A stretch of 64,000 bases of DNA from CAUZIZ01 sp963579905 (GCA_963579905.1 CAUZIZ010000005.1:1-64000), one strand, 5' to 3'. Shown: positions 1-8,836, counted from the stretch's first letter. Notes: generated by a model from the letters alone, not told the origin. Program-made: numbers and translations.

Positions 1-133
1 TCGACGCAGGCGAGAATCTGGCGCACCTCCTGGCGGCTCAAGACAACCGGCAGCTTCTTCTGTCGGGCGGGACGCACCAGACGCAGGGTCTTCCACTCCC
101 GCCCATCGGCTAGAAGATCATGTAAGAGCCGCC
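1..133 (-). CDS. Tyrosine recombinase/integrase, fragment at left edge
   Basis: The reverse strand reads through the left edge and encodes a peptide containing WKTLRLVRPARQKKLPVV followed by LSRQEVRQIL. This is the linker between the SAM-like DNA-binding domain and the catalytic domain of integron-type tyrosine recombinases (LVRP..KKLPVVLSR.EV..IL). The catalytic R/H/R/Y residues would lie outside the window. The frame stays open upstream to about position 155, where it enters a hairpin repeat, so the true start is not visible and the gene may be a remnant. The upstream part of this stretch (from 104) is duplicated at 28892, without the catalytic side. Family assignment is fairly good from the motif; whether it is functional cannot be judged here. 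Confidence 0.5.
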
Positions 134-276
134 ATCTGACATAGCCGTTATCTTCGTAGGATGGGCACTCTTGCCCGTCACTTTCATCGACGGGCAGGAG
201 TGCCCATCCTACAACGGACAGAGTGCTATCGATGTTCGTGGTTCGAGACAACCCAAAGTTTCTTTCTCGAATGGGG
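104..276. repeat. 172-bp direct repeat with hairpin, copy 1
   Basis: This stretch matches 28892-29063 almost base for base in the same orientation. It contains a near-perfect hairpin at 156-212 whose arms start GTAGGATGGGCACT and end AGTGCCCATCCTAC around an 11-base loop. Its right end is the left half of the short GAAGTTTC-type element. The left edge overlaps integrase codons, so the duplicated unit carries a small piece of that gene. Confidence 0.8.
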
Positions 277-313
277 CCAGGGCTCCTGGGGGGACGACTG
301 CCCTGAAACTTCA
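256..313 (+). repeat. Family A short element (AAGTTTC...GAAACTTC)
   Basis: A short intergenic element bounded by AAGTTTCTTTCTCGAATGGG on the left and CTGAAACTTCA on the right. The outer octamers are inverted complements, so the element can fold on itself. About 16 full or partial copies lie in gaps across the window. Confidence 0.7.
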
Positions 314-393
314 TTTGCTGCTTGGAACGAAAGAAGCGTGTAACCCATTGATTTTGAGTTGGGCAGGAGTTTTTCCGAGCAATTGTCTGAAAA

Positions 394-462
394 CCGTGGC
401 ACGGCCTTCCAGGCCGTGATTGTGGAGCCTTCACGGGCAGGAATGCCCGTGCCACTATGGGA
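394..462. repeat. Double palindromic repeat (family E3)
   Basis: Two short hairpins in tandem: GGCACGGCCTTCCAGGCCGTG, written here only as a CGGCC/GGCCG stem, and a second with arms CACGGGCA and TGCCCGTG. The reverse complement of the same pair lies at 32938-33021. It is REP-like and non-coding; no gene is visible between 134 and 599. Confidence 0.6.
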
Positions 463-467
463 TGTTT

Positions 468-545
468 AAGTTTCTTTCCTGTACGATCCAGCGGTCTGCA
501 GCCGGTGGCGCTGCTAAGCTGAAACTTCAAGAATTCGTCGCACGT
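468..545 (+). repeat. Family A element with GAATTCGTCGCACGT tail
   Basis: The left end AAGTTTC is at 468 and the right end GAAACTTC at 521-528. It is followed by AAGAATTCGTCGCACGT. The same right end plus tail recurs at 28557-28581 and 46609-46633, so this is a distinct subtype of family A. It lies just downstream of glmM. Confidence 0.7.
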
Positions 546-599
546 GAATGATCCAACCTTCCTCGAGGCTTGGAGAGCACGCCGATCCAGGTCTCCGGC

Positions 600-1952
600 T
601 CAGGTCTGTTGGTGGCGAAAGTGAGAGGTAATGGCCTCGGCATATTGCTCCACCTGGTCCCTCTCTTCTCCCTCGATCATGATCCTTACCAGAGGCTCGG
701 TGCCCGAATAACGAACCAGGACTCTTCCACGGTTTCCCAGGTTCCGTTCGGCTTCCAGGATCTCTCGCTGTATCGCCGGGATGGTGGTGAAATCGAATTT
801 TTCGGCAACTGGAACGCTGCGCTGGATCTGGGGGAAGGGCTCGAAGCCGGAACTCAGCTCTTTCAGGCCTCTGCCTTCCTCGATCACGATCTCGGCGACC
901 TTCAGCGCCGTCAGGATACCGTCGCCCGACTTTGCATGGTGCCGTAGAATGATGTGTCCCGATTGCTCGCCTCCGAGGGGGTGGTTTCCGCGCTCCATCT
1001 CCTCCAGAACATGTCGATCCCCTACCGGGGTTCGAACCATCCGGATCCCTTTCTCTTTGAGGGCGAGCTGCAGGCCCAGATTGGCCATCACCGTGGTAAC
1101 GACACAGCGAGTGTCAAGCTCGTTCCGATTCAGCAATTGGATGCCCAGGATGTAGAGAAGGTGGTCTCCATCGAAGATCTGGCCGGCACCGTCGGACATG
1201 ATGCAGCGATCCGAATCCCCATCGAATGCGACTCCGAGATCTGCTCCACTTTCGACGACCGCCTTTGCCATCGCTTCGGGGTGTACGGCGCCGCAGTTCT
1301 GGTTGATGTTCCGGCCGTCGGGTTGGGTATTTTGACGGATAACGTTTGCTCCCATCCGTTCGAAGGCGCTCGGAGCCAGAGCGGATGCCGCCCCATTGGC
1401 ACAGTCCAGCACAATCTTGAGGGGTGACAAGGACTCGAGATGTGAGATGGACTGAAGTGAGTCGAGGTACCGGTCGAAGCACTCGCCGTCGGAAGAGAAA
1501 GCTCCGCTTCCGTCGCCACGGAAGCTCCCCTCCTGTTCCCTTAGATCTTGTGGGGGAGAGGGAGCGGCTTCTACCGCATCCTCGAGGGACCGCTCCTGCT
1601 GATCGGAGAGCTTTGTCCCGGCGGCATGAAAGATCTTGAGTCCGTTGTCGCTGTAGATGTTGTGAGAAGCGGAGACGGCTAGGCCACCGTCACACCCCAG
1701 GTTATGGCAAAGGAAAGAAACCCCGGGGGTGGTCATTACACCAGCGTGCCGTACCGCTCCTCCCTGGCTCGCCAGGGCCTGGGTCAGTATCGATTCTATC
1801 CAGGGACTACTCTCTCGGGTATCCCGGCCGATGACGAGACGTCGTATTCCCAGCTGAGCCAGACAGGTCCCGACGCGCCATATTGTGTTGGCGTCCAGAG
1901 GATGCTTTCCTGCTACCCCCCGGATTCCGTCAGTCCCGAACAACCTTCCCAT
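600..1952 (-). CDS. glmM: Phosphoglucosamine mutase GlmM
   Basis: Converts glucosamine-6-phosphate to glucosamine-1-phosphate, the step leading to UDP-GlcNAc for peptidoglycan. At 450 aa it has the usual length. The N-terminus carries the family signature GTDGIRG (residues 6-12). The phosphoserine loop is VSASHN with S96 as the likely catalytic serine. The metal loop is DGDSDR at 244-249, and the C-terminal phosphate-binding RYSGTEPLVR is present. The loop reads SASHNI where most relatives have SASHNP, a mild deviation. It starts 2 bp after the cdaR stop, as the last gene of folP-cdaA-cdaR-glmM. In Firmicutes GlmM binds CdaA and inhibits it, so the linkage suggests the same control here (inference). 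Confidence 0.96.
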   Translation of the reverse strand: MGRLFGTDGIRGVAGKHPLDANTIWRVGTCLAQLGIRRLVIGRDTRESSPWIESILTQALASQGGAVRHAGVMTTPGVSFLCHNLGCDGGLAVSASHNIYSDNGLKIFHAAGTKLSDQQERSLEDAVEAAPSPPQDLREQEGSFRGDGSGAFSSDGECFDRYLDSLQSISHLESLSPLKIVLDCANGAASALAPSAFERMGANVIRQNTQPDGRNINQNCGAVHPEAMAKAVVESGADLGVAFDGDSDRCIMSDGAGQIFDGDHLLYILGIQLLNRNELDTRCVVTTVMANLGLQLALKEKGIRMVRTPVGDRHVLEEMERGNHPLGGEQSGHIILRHHAKSGDGILTALKVAEIVIEEGRGLKELSSGFEPFPQIQRSVPVAEKFDFTTIPAIQREILEAERNLGNRGRVLVRYSGTEPLVRIMIEGEERDQVEQYAEAITSHFRHQQT

Positions 1953-1954
1953 TC

Positions 1955-2878
1955 CTAGCGAACTCTCACTTTCACCTTTTCAGGTTGTAGCGATTCCAGT
2001 CGCAATAGTCCGGTCTGAGGAGGGATTATCTCAGGGACCAATTCATAGGGCTCGTCTCTGGGTTCAAGCTCGTCAACCAGGACACGAGCCTTGAAATCCT
2101 TGGCAGTGAGTTTGCCCTCAAAGGAGATTGGGACGGAACCCACCAGCTTCAGGGATCGAGTCAGGAGTCGTACTCCTTCTTTCTTGGGCTCGACCTCAAT
2201 CGAAATCCTGGCAAAGCTCACCTCTCGTCTCTCTTCTTCGATGTCAATCTCGACTTCGACCGGGGTACTGAGGTCGACGCGCAAACGGGGATCTTGTGGA
2301 TCGAGGGTCGCGCTACTGGTGAAGCTGGCAGAGCGGCCGCTGACATCGATCGGCAAGGTACGGGCTTGGGTCATCTTGTCGACACTGGACTGAGGTCCAG
2401 TAACGGTCACTTCGCTGGGCCAGGAACGAACGGCGGCAAGCTGGTAGCCTGGGGCGGGTTTCCCCTGGATTTCGGGCTCTACTCGAACCGTTTTTTCGGC
2501 AATCCGCTCCAGTTCCAGGCGCAGCCGTGCAGGGATGATCCCAAGTACCTCGACCCCCGACGGACCGTTCGTGATGTTCCGGTCTGCTGTCAGAGGGACG
2601 ATTGCCGTCCCCGGTCTCGCGTCCTTGAAATCGATGACGGCCGACATCCGCCCTACCGACTCGACCCTCCGCTGAGCGCGAATGATGACGTCCACCTCTT
2701 TGGCGTAGTCCCCAGTGATCTCCAGGTCGACCGGCAGGTTATAGAACTCTACCGGCACTGAGATCGTCCGCTGGAAGTTCTGCTGGCTGCCTACCTGTAG
2801 CCACAGCAGGAAGGCAAGAAGCAGTGAGATCCCTTTCAGGCCGAGATTGTCCAAGAGTAGTCCACGAAGGAAGTTCAT
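1955..2878 (-). CDS. cdaR: YbbR-domain protein, CdaA regulator CdaR
   Basis: A 307-aa protein with one N-terminal membrane segment (about residues 15-28, LKGISLLLAFLLWLQV) followed by extracytoplasmic YbbR repeats rich in beta strands. YbbR/CdaR proteins sit in the membrane and modulate the diadenylate cyclase CdaA. Its ATG overlaps the cdaA stop (ATGA), and glmM follows after 2 bp, reproducing the conserved cdaA-cdaR-glmM order. It ends in TAG. No catalytic residues are expected. The name rests on the domain pattern and on the operon. Confidence 0.92.
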   Translation of the reverse strand: MNFLRGLLLDNLGLKGISLLLAFLLWLQVGSQQNFQRTISVPVEFYNLPVDLEITGDYAKEVDVIIRAQRRVESVGRMSAVIDFKDARPGTAIVPLTADRNITNGPSGVEVLGIIPARLRLELERIAEKTVRVEPEIQGKPAPGYQLAAVRSWPSEVTVTGPQSSVDKMTQARTLPIDVSGRSASFTSSATLDPQDPRLRVDLSTPVEVEIDIEEERREVSFARISIEVEPKKEGVRLLTRSLKLVGSVPISFEGKLTAKDFKARVLVDELEPRDEPYELVPEIIPPQTGLLRLESLQPEKVKVRVR

Positions 2879-3687
2879 CCTGCTTCCTGCTGTCGCTCGG
2901 ACGAGACAACCGTATCCGGCGCCTCGCTCACATGGGCCGTCTTCTGTAGGAAGGCCAGCAACCGGGGGCCGTCGAGATTGTGGGTCATTCGTCCCCGGGA
3001 GACCGCCGAGATTCGTCCGCTTTCCTCAGACACGATCACGACGATGGCGTCTGATTCTTCGGAGATGCCAATCCCAGCACGATGCCGACTCCCGGTTTCC
3101 TTGCTCAGGTAGGGGCTGGTAGTCAGTGGAAGAAAGCAGGCCGCAGCGGCGATGCGATCGTCCTGAACTACGACCGCGCCGTCGTGAAGAGGGCTTTTGG
3201 GATTGAAGATCGTCACCAATAGATCGTAGGACAAGAGGGAGTCCAGCTGGATTCCGGTTTCTATATAGTTCTTCAGGCCGATTCCACACTCAATTACGAT
3301 CAGGGCGCCGATCCTCCGCTCTGAGAAAGTGGTAGCCGCCAGCACGATCTGTTCAAATCCTGCTTTCTCCTTATGGGAGAACAGACGTCTGACGAATCTG
3401 CCCCTTCCGATTGCGGCTAGACCCCTTCTGATCTCCTGCTGAAAGATAACGATCAAGGCCAGGATGAAATAGGTGAAGAAATTGGCAAACAGCCACTCCA
3501 CGGTTCGCAGATCGAGAGAGCTGGTGAGGTAGTAGAAAAGGAAGAGAGCGCTCACCCCTAGTGTTATCTGCCAGCCTCTGGTGCCTTTGATGAGCACCAG
3601 GACATGGTAGATGATGAAGGCGATGACCAGGATATCGATGACGTCGAGGAGCCGAAGCTGAGACAGGGTGAAGTGGATATCTGGCAT
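2875..3687 (-). CDS. cdaA: Membrane diadenylate cyclase CdaA (c-di-AMP synthase)
   Basis: Makes c-di-AMP from two ATP. The 270-aa protein has three N-terminal membrane segments (about 14-34, 40-58, 70-83) and then a DAC domain. Both diagnostic motifs are present: DGA at 169-171 within SPLHDGAVVV, and RHR at 201-203 within GSRHRAG. The architecture is CdaA, not the DNA-scanning DisA. Its start overlaps the folP stop by one base and its stop overlaps the cdaR start, so translation of the three genes is probably coupled. c-di-AMP usually controls potassium and osmolyte transport and wall homeostasis; no receptor gene or ydaO-type riboswitch was noticed in this window. Confidence 0.95.
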   Translation of the reverse strand: MPDIHFTLSQLRLLDVIDILVIAFIIYHVLVLIKGTRGWQITLGVSALFLFYYLTSSLDLRTVEWLFANFFTYFILALIVIFQQEIRRGLAAIGRGRFVRRLFSHKEKAGFEQIVLAATTFSERRIGALIVIECGIGLKNYIETGIQLDSLLSYDLLVTIFNPKSPLHDGAVVVQDDRIAAAACFLPLTTSPYLSKETGSRHRAGIGISEESDAIVVIVSEESGRISAVSRGRMTHNLDGPRLLAFLQKTAHVSEAPDTVVSSERQQEAG

Positions 3688-4580
3688 CAGGTCAGCTGCC
3701 TCTCCGCCAGGATGGCGTCGGCGGTCTGGACCACTTGCTTGATCTCCCTGACGTCGTGTACCCGGACGATGTGCGCACCCCGTGCGATTGCCATGACTAT
3801 CGACGTTGCCGTTCCCAAAAAGACCTCCTCGCCCTTCCAGTCTTGGTCGACCGTAAGGCCCAGAACGGTCCCGAGGAATCTCTTTCTAGAAGTCCCTACG
3901 AGGATCGGAACCTCGAATTCTCGAAGGAACGAAAGCCGATTCAGAATACTGAGATTGTCGGCGGCGGTCTTGCCGAATCCGATCCCAGGGTCGAGCACGA
4001 TTCTATCACGGGGGATTTGGTGGGCACAGGCGGTCTGGAGCGCTGCTCTCAGGTCCTGTTGTATTTCAGCCAGAATGTCTGGGCTGGGCGGCAGGTGCTG
4101 CATGGTCGCAGGGGTACCCCTCGAGTGCATGAGGATGATGCCCGCCTGATGGTCGGCCACTGCCGGAGCCATTGCTGAGTCTAAGCGAAAGGCCCCGACG
4201 TTGTTGATGATATCGGCGCCGGCCTCGAGAGCCTCCCGCGCCACACCGGCCTTGTAGGTGTCGACTGAAATGAGAGCGGTTACGTTGCCGACCACATCCC
4301 CGAGTACCGGAAGGATCCTATCCAGCTCGACCGATTCAGCGATGGGTTGTCCCCCCGGCCGGGTGGATTCGCCTCCAATGTCGATGATGTCCGCACCTTG
4401 TTCGACCAGCTCCAGACAGCGGTCAACGGCATGCGATCGATCGAGGAAACGCCCGCCGTCCGAGAAGGAGTCCGGAGTCACGTTGACGACTCCCATGATT
4501 CGGGTTCGTTGCCCTAGCTCGAGGACTTTCTCACGAGCGCGAAAAAAGTGGACGCGTCTATCCATGGCGGCCAGCTGCAC
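3687..4580 (-). CDS. folP: Dihydropteroate synthase FolP
   Basis: Condenses the pterin pyrophosphate with p-aminobenzoate in folate synthesis. The 297-aa protein has the two pterin-binding signatures, MGVVNVTPDSFSDGG (about 29-43) and DIGGESTRPGG (about 67-77), plus GTSRKRFLG near the C-terminus. A GTG start at 4580 is chosen because AGAGGG lies 8 bases upstream; an ATG five codons in is the alternative. It is the first gene of the folP-cdaA-cdaR-glmM operon and overlaps cdaA by one base. The end of a family A repeat (GAAACTTC at 4599-4606) sits just upstream of the ribosome site, so the operon promoter lies in or beyond repeat DNA. Confidence 0.95.
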   Translation of the reverse strand: MQLAAMDRRVHFFRAREKVLELGQRTRIMGVVNVTPDSFSDGGRFLDRSHAVDRCLELVEQGADIIDIGGESTRPGGQPIAESVELDRILPVLGDVVGNVTALISVDTYKAGVAREALEAGADIINNVGAFRLDSAMAPAVADHQAGIILMHSRGTPATMQHLPPSPDILAEIQQDLRAALQTACAHQIPRDRIVLDPGIGFGKTAADNLSILNRLSFLREFEVPILVGTSRKRFLGTVLGLTVDQDWKGEEVFLGTATSIVMAIARGAHIVRVHDVREIKQVVQTADAILAERQLT

Positions 4581-4929
4581 GTGGCAACCCTCTACATTGA
4601 AACTTCAACCACGAGGAAGCGAAGCAACCCTCGCCAGTTGACAGAGCCGTGACTGTCAGGGAGCGGGGCCCGACAGGGACCATACCCCCAGGCGCTTCTA
4701 GGTTAAAGGGGTGCCTACAGATGTCAATCAGGATGTGCCCCCTAGCGACGGATCCCACTCCTTCACAGTCATGGCTCCGCCAGGGTTGCTAGCAATGATC
4801 ATTGCAGAGGCAATCCAAGTTTCTTTCCCGAATGGGGCCAGCGCTCCTGGCGGCAGGAGAGCAACCGTCTCCGGTCATGCGAATGATTTCGATTGACAAG
4901 ACCGGCCACTTTTGGAAGCGGCGGCCCGA
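4581..4929. repeat. folP-ftsH gap: repeat fragments
   Basis: No gene is seen. The gap holds a family A right end (4599-4606), a stretch related to the 250-bp repeat (CAGAGCCGTGAC and GGGAGCGGGGCCCGAC, about 4643-4675), and a family A left half (about 4815-4860). I could not pick out a convincing promoter for folP here. Confidence 0.55.
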
Positions 4930-6876
4930 TCAGGCAGGAGCCGGTCGTTCGTTGGGCTTGACCAGAGGAGGCAGAGTCTTTTCTTTTTCCGGCTCCGGCT
5001 GTTCCGGCTGAGCCTCGGGATTCTCAAGAGCTTCTTGCTTGGGCTCCTCACGAACCTTCATCGGTTGGTTTTTGATGACTGCGTCGATATCTTCCCGATC
5101 CAGGGTCTCATATTCCAGCAGCGCCTCTGCCAGACGAACTAACGGTTCGCGGTTAGCCTTCAAGATCTTCTCGGCCTGCCCGTACCCGTCAAAAATCAGT
5201 TTCTTGACTTCCTGGTCTATCTTCATCGCGGTTTCTTCGCTGTAGTCCTGGTGTTGAGCGATTTCCCGTCCCAGGAAAATCTGCTCTTCCTTCTTGCCAT
5301 AGGTCAGCGGGCCCATTTCCTTGCTCATACCCCACTCGCACACCATCTTGCGGGCAAGATCTGTGGAGCGCTCTAGATCGTTGGACGCGCCTGTTGTGCA
5401 GCTTCCGAGAAAGATCTGCTCGGCGGCTCTGCCGCCCATGATAATGGCAATCGACCCCTCCATATATCCCTTGGTGTAGGTATATTTGTCCTCCTCGGGC
5501 AGCTGCATGGTGATGCCGAGAGCCCGTCCTCTTGGAATGATGGTTACTTTGTGCAAAGGATCGGTTTCGGGCAGTATATAGGCGACGAGGGCGTGTCCAG
5601 CCTCGTGGTAGGCTGTGTTTTTCTTTTCCCCCTCGTTCATGACCAGGGACTTGCGCTCTTTGCCCATGAGCACTTTGTCTTTCGCCTCCTCGAAGTCCGT
5701 CATTACCACTGCCTTGCGATCGTGACGCGCAGCACTCAATGCGGCTTCATTAACCATATTGGCGAGCTGGGCTCCCGAGAAACCAGGCGTCCCTCTTGCC
5801 AGGACTAAAAGGTCTACGTTTTCGGACAAGGGTGTCTTTCTCGTATGAACTTTTAGAATAGCGTCACGGCCTTTGATATCGGGAAGTGACACGATTACCT
5901 GACGGTCAAACCGCCCAGGACGCAGCAACGCAGGGTCCAGGACGTCCGGCCGGTTCGTGGCTGCAATCAGGATCACCCCTTCGTTGGATTCAAACCCGTC
6001 CATCTCGACCAGAAGTTGGTTGAGGGTTTGTTCTCGTTCATCGTGACCTCCACCCAGGCCGGCCCCTCTATGGCGTCCCACCGCGTCGATCTCATCGATA
6101 AAAACGATGCAGGGAGAGTTTTTCTTACCCTGTTCGAACAAGTCTCGAACTCGACTAGCACCCACCCCGACGAACATTTCCACGAAATCGGAGCCGCTGA
6201 TGCTAAAGAACGGAACACTCGCCTCACCCGCTATAGCTCGTGCCAGAAGGGTCTTTCCGGTTCCAGGCGGGCCCATGAGCAGTACCCCCTTCGGAATTCG
6301 GCCGCCCAGCTTCTGAAACTTCTGAGGCTCCTTCAAGAACTCGATAATCTCCTGCAGCTCTTCTTTCGCCTCCTCGACTCCGGCCACGTCATTGAAGCTC
6401 AGTTTTTTCTGCTGAGTCGAGAACAATCGGGCGCGGCTTTTCCCGAACGACAACGCCTTGTTACCACCACTCTGCATCTGCCGCATGAGGAAGATCCAGA
6501 AAGCGACAAAGAGGATGATCGGGAACCAGGAGGTCAAGAGTATATAGATCCAAGAGCCCTGCTCATCGTCCGTGACCGTGACCGTGACGCCCTGGTCGTT
6601 GAGGGCATTCGCAAACGTCTCGACAGAACCCTTGGGAATAACCGCTCGAAAGGGACGTGAGGACTGGGAAGAATCGGTGGGACGATACGTCCCCTCGATC
6701 AAGTTCCCAGTGAAGTTCGCCTTCTCTATTTCCTTATCCTCAACTTTTTCGGTGAACTCCGAATAGGTGAGCTCATCGTGGCTGCCGTCTTTGACGTTGC
6801 TTAGGAACTGCCAAAGCACGACAACCGCAACGATGATGACAATCCAAAGAAAGATATTCTTGGCAGTGGCGTTCAA
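4930..6876 (-). CDS. ftsH: ATP-dependent zinc metalloprotease FtsH
   Basis: A membrane-anchored AAA+ protease that degrades misfolded and regulatory membrane proteins. The 648-aa protein has two membrane segments (about 8-26 and 108-130) around a periplasmic loop. The AAA module has Walker A GPPGTGKT (202-209), Walker B CIVFIDEID and the second region of homology ATNRPDVLDPALLRPGRFDR. The zinc site is HEAGH at 424-428. The C-terminal tail is rich in Glu, Pro and Gln. The start codon is TTG at 6874-6876 with GGAGG upstream. A good sigma-70 type promoter sits at 6918-6947, so the gene is transcribed separately from tilS, from which a MITE divides it. Confidence 0.97.
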   Translation of the reverse strand: MNATAKNIFLWIVIIVAVVVLWQFLSNVKDGSHDELTYSEFTEKVEDKEIEKANFTGNLIEGTYRPTDSSQSSRPFRAVIPKGSVETFANALNDQGVTVTVTDDEQGSWIYILLTSWFPIILFVAFWIFLMRQMQSGGNKALSFGKSRARLFSTQQKKLSFNDVAGVEEAKEELQEIIEFLKEPQKFQKLGGRIPKGVLLMGPPGTGKTLLARAIAGEASVPFFSISGSDFVEMFVGVGASRVRDLFEQGKKNSPCIVFIDEIDAVGRHRGAGLGGGHDEREQTLNQLLVEMDGFESNEGVILIAATNRPDVLDPALLRPGRFDRQVIVSLPDIKGRDAILKVHTRKTPLSENVDLLVLARGTPGFSGAQLANMVNEAALSAARHDRKAVVMTDFEEAKDKVLMGKERKSLVMNEGEKKNTAYHEAGHALVAYILPETDPLHKVTIIPRGRALGITMQLPEEDKYTYTKGYMEGSIAIIMGGRAAEQIFLGSCTTGASNDLERSTDLARKMVCEWGMSKEMGPLTYGKKEEQIFLGREIAQHQDYSEETAMKIDQEVKKLIFDGYGQAEKILKANREPLVRLAEALLEYETLDREDIDAVIKNQPMKVREEPKQEALENPEAQPEQPEPEKEKTLPPLVKPNERPAPA

Positions 6877-6917
6877 GTTCGAACCTCCAGGAACCGTATC
6901 ATGAGACGCAAGGTTTC

Positions 6918-6947
6918 ATTATACGGGAATTCCCAATGGATCGCCAA
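6918..6947 (-). promoter_or_regulatory. ftsH promoter
   Basis: On the minus strand a -35 TTGGCG (6942-6947) and a perfect -10 TATAAT (6918-6923) are separated by 18 bases. They lie about 45 bp ahead of the ftsH TTG start. It is the best promoter match between the MITE and ftsH. Confidence 0.65.
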
Positions 6948-7124
6948 CAGCCCAGCGTTTCCAAAGCACACGGACGATCGTGACAACGGCCCCTCCCTCG
7001 AAAATGTGCCCTGGTGGTCGCGGCTACAAGCATCATCGTAGCTACTCTTATAAAGTGTGTTTCGACCAACTTCGATTTTCTTTTACCGTTTTCACACCGT
7101 TGTTAGAGAGGATACCTGCGTTAA

Positions 7125-7305
7125 GGGTCTGCGCAAGAATAACTTAGCATTTTGGTATCTCATCTTCACAGCATCTTCGGCCGCTCCTCAATCGCGAAAT
7201 CCTCAACGTAGACCCGGCTACGCCTGCGGTTTCGCTCAATCGTTCGCGGCCAAATCTGGTGCAAATATGAGCGCCAATTCTACCAAGTTATTCTTGCGCA
7301 GACCC
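7125..7305. mobile_element. 181-bp MITE, copy 1
   Basis: A non-coding element with terminal inverted repeats beginning GGGTCTGCGCAAGAATAA, flanked on both sides by TAA. A second copy of exactly 181 bp lies inverted at 47326-47506 and is also flanked by TAA. It encodes no transposase. Its right edge supplies the TAG stop of tilS, so its insertion probably trimmed or replaced the original tilS end. Confidence 0.85.
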
Positions 7306-8708
7306 TAAACTTTCATCGTAGATACCGTGATTTCGTACATATTGGGGTGGGAAGGTTGCTGTCCAGGCGGCCCCTCGACTGGCAATCCTTCAACCCAGGC
7401 CAACTTGCCATCTGCTTCTATGAGGACCAGCTCGTCCCGGATACTCCTGGGAATACGGCACTCGATCAGAATTTCTTTCAGCTTTTTGTTCGATTCCCCT
7501 GGAAGTTGGTAACGATCGCCGGGTAGTCGACTTCTTACCCTGACCGAACTGCCCCACAGCTGCAGCATCATTCCCGGCTCCCTGGCCTCCAGGTCGGGTG
7601 ATCTCAGGGCAACTCGCTTCCGGATCTCTGGGATATCGATTTCTCCAGGCACCACCAGCTCGTAGCTGAAGGGCTGCGCCCTCTTCCTCTCCCCGAAGCG
7701 CAGCCGGTCAAACTCACGAGTGACCAAGATGTTTCCCGGCAAGTGGACCTCCCTGCCGCTCTGTTTTCCACACAGATCCAAGACATTGTCCACGTGACTT
7801 TGGCCAATTTCGAGGAGATTGCCTTTGTACAGACTGAGACTCTGGAGAACAACCTGCTTCCTGATAATCGTGGGCAGCCGGCGTAGATTCCGCACTCGCA
7901 GACTAACCGTCCTTGATTGCTTCTCTTCATGGACCCTGCAGTGATCGAAGGCCTTTTGCCCCTCGCTCTTCAGGAACTCGCCGACCTCCTGGAACAGCTC
8001 CGCCGTCCGACCCAGGGTTTGGGGCAGGCTGGGGTTCAGCCTTTCCATTAGCAAGGGGATCAGCTGCTGACGGACCCAATTGCGTTCGAAGGACGGGTCC
8101 TGATTACTGCTATCCGTACGGTAGGGTTGTTGGCAGCGGGAGAGATAGGCCAGGATCTCCCCCCGTCCTACGTCAAGAAAAGGTCGCACTACCTTGGTTG
8201 GCTCGGTGCCTGGACCCGACGGCAGCGGATTTTCCAAAACTGCGAAGATGCCTGAGAGACCAGTCGGGCCGGAGCCTCGAATCAACTTCATCAGAAAAGT
8301 CTCGGCCTGATCTTCCATCGTATGGCCGGTGACTACCACCGCCTGTCTATGTCTCGCTACTTCGAAGAAGAAGGAGTACCGACTCTTCCGCGCTCTATCC
8401 TGTAGGTTTCCCTTTAGGTTGAGCCGGGTGACTGAAGGCTCTGCTCTGTGCACCTCGAGCGGGACGCCCAATCGAGCACAGAGATTGCGAACAAAGCTCT
8501 CGTCCTCGTCGGATTCCAGGCCTCTCAGACCGTAGTTGACGTGGGCGGCGGTCAGGTCAAGAGACCAGATCGGCCGTAGCTCCACGAGCGCCAGGAGCAA
8601 CCCGACTGAATCTGGTCCCCCTGAAACCGCGACTACGATGGATAGTCCTGGGCCCAAGAGGGAGTTCCTCTCGAGGCTACCCGAAGCTGCCTTGACCAAT
8701 GGGTCCAT
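7305..8708 (-). CDS. tilS: tRNA(Ile)-lysidine synthase TilS
   Basis: Modifies C34 of the CAT-anticodon tRNA-Ile to lysidine, switching its identity from Met to Ile. The 467-aa protein has the N-type ATP-pyrophosphatase loop SGGPDS at 29-34, the TilS core (GHTMEDQAET, GLSGI) and a C-terminal TilS domain. The stop codon TAG (7305-7307) lies on the boundary of the 181-bp MITE, so the last residues may differ from the ancestral end. It is divergent from thrC. A CAT-anticodon tRNA lies 1.7 kb away; whether it is the substrate is undecided. Confidence 0.94.
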   Translation of the reverse strand: MDPLVKAASGSLERNSLLGPGLSIVVAVSGGPDSVGLLLALVELRPIWSLDLTAAHVNYGLRGLESDEDESFVRNLCARLGVPLEVHRAEPSVTRLNLKGNLQDRARKSRYSFFFEVARHRQAVVVTGHTMEDQAETFLMKLIRGSGPTGLSGIFAVLENPLPSGPGTEPTKVVRPFLDVGRGEILAYLSRCQQPYRTDSSNQDPSFERNWVRQQLIPLLMERLNPSLPQTLGRTAELFQEVGEFLKSEGQKAFDHCRVHEEKQSRTVSLRVRNLRRLPTIIRKQVVLQSLSLYKGNLLEIGQSHVDNVLDLCGKQSGREVHLPGNILVTREFDRLRFGERKRAQPFSYELVVPGEIDIPEIRKRVALRSPDLEAREPGMMLQLWGSSVRVRSRLPGDRYQLPGESNKKLKEILIECRIPRSIRDELVLIEADGKLAWVEGLPVEGPPGQQPSHPNMYEITVSTMKV

Positions 8709-8792
8709 TCTTCGACTGTTTTCGATACCGTGATCTAGAGAATCCCTTGGGGTGTCCCGCCCTTCCGAAAATCCCTTGACATCTCGTTTATC

Positions 8793-8822
8793 TTGACATC
8801 TCGTTTATATTGACCGTATTAT
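8793..8822 (+). promoter_or_regulatory. thrC leader promoter with duplicated -35 box
   Basis: TTGACA (8793-8798), an 18-base spacer and TATTAT (8817-8822) form a strong promoter ahead of the riboswitch. The 17-mer CTTGACATCTCGTTTAT occurs twice in perfect tandem (8775-8791 and 8792-8808), giving a second TTGACA one repeat upstream. Only the downstream one has a well-placed -10. Confidence 0.7.
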
Positions 8823-8836
8823 CACTTTTTCTGTTT

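Noticed and set aside
161..419. Two short plus-strand frames near the left edge
   Set aside because: They lie entirely in the 172-bp repeat and a family A element, and recur at the second repeat copy.
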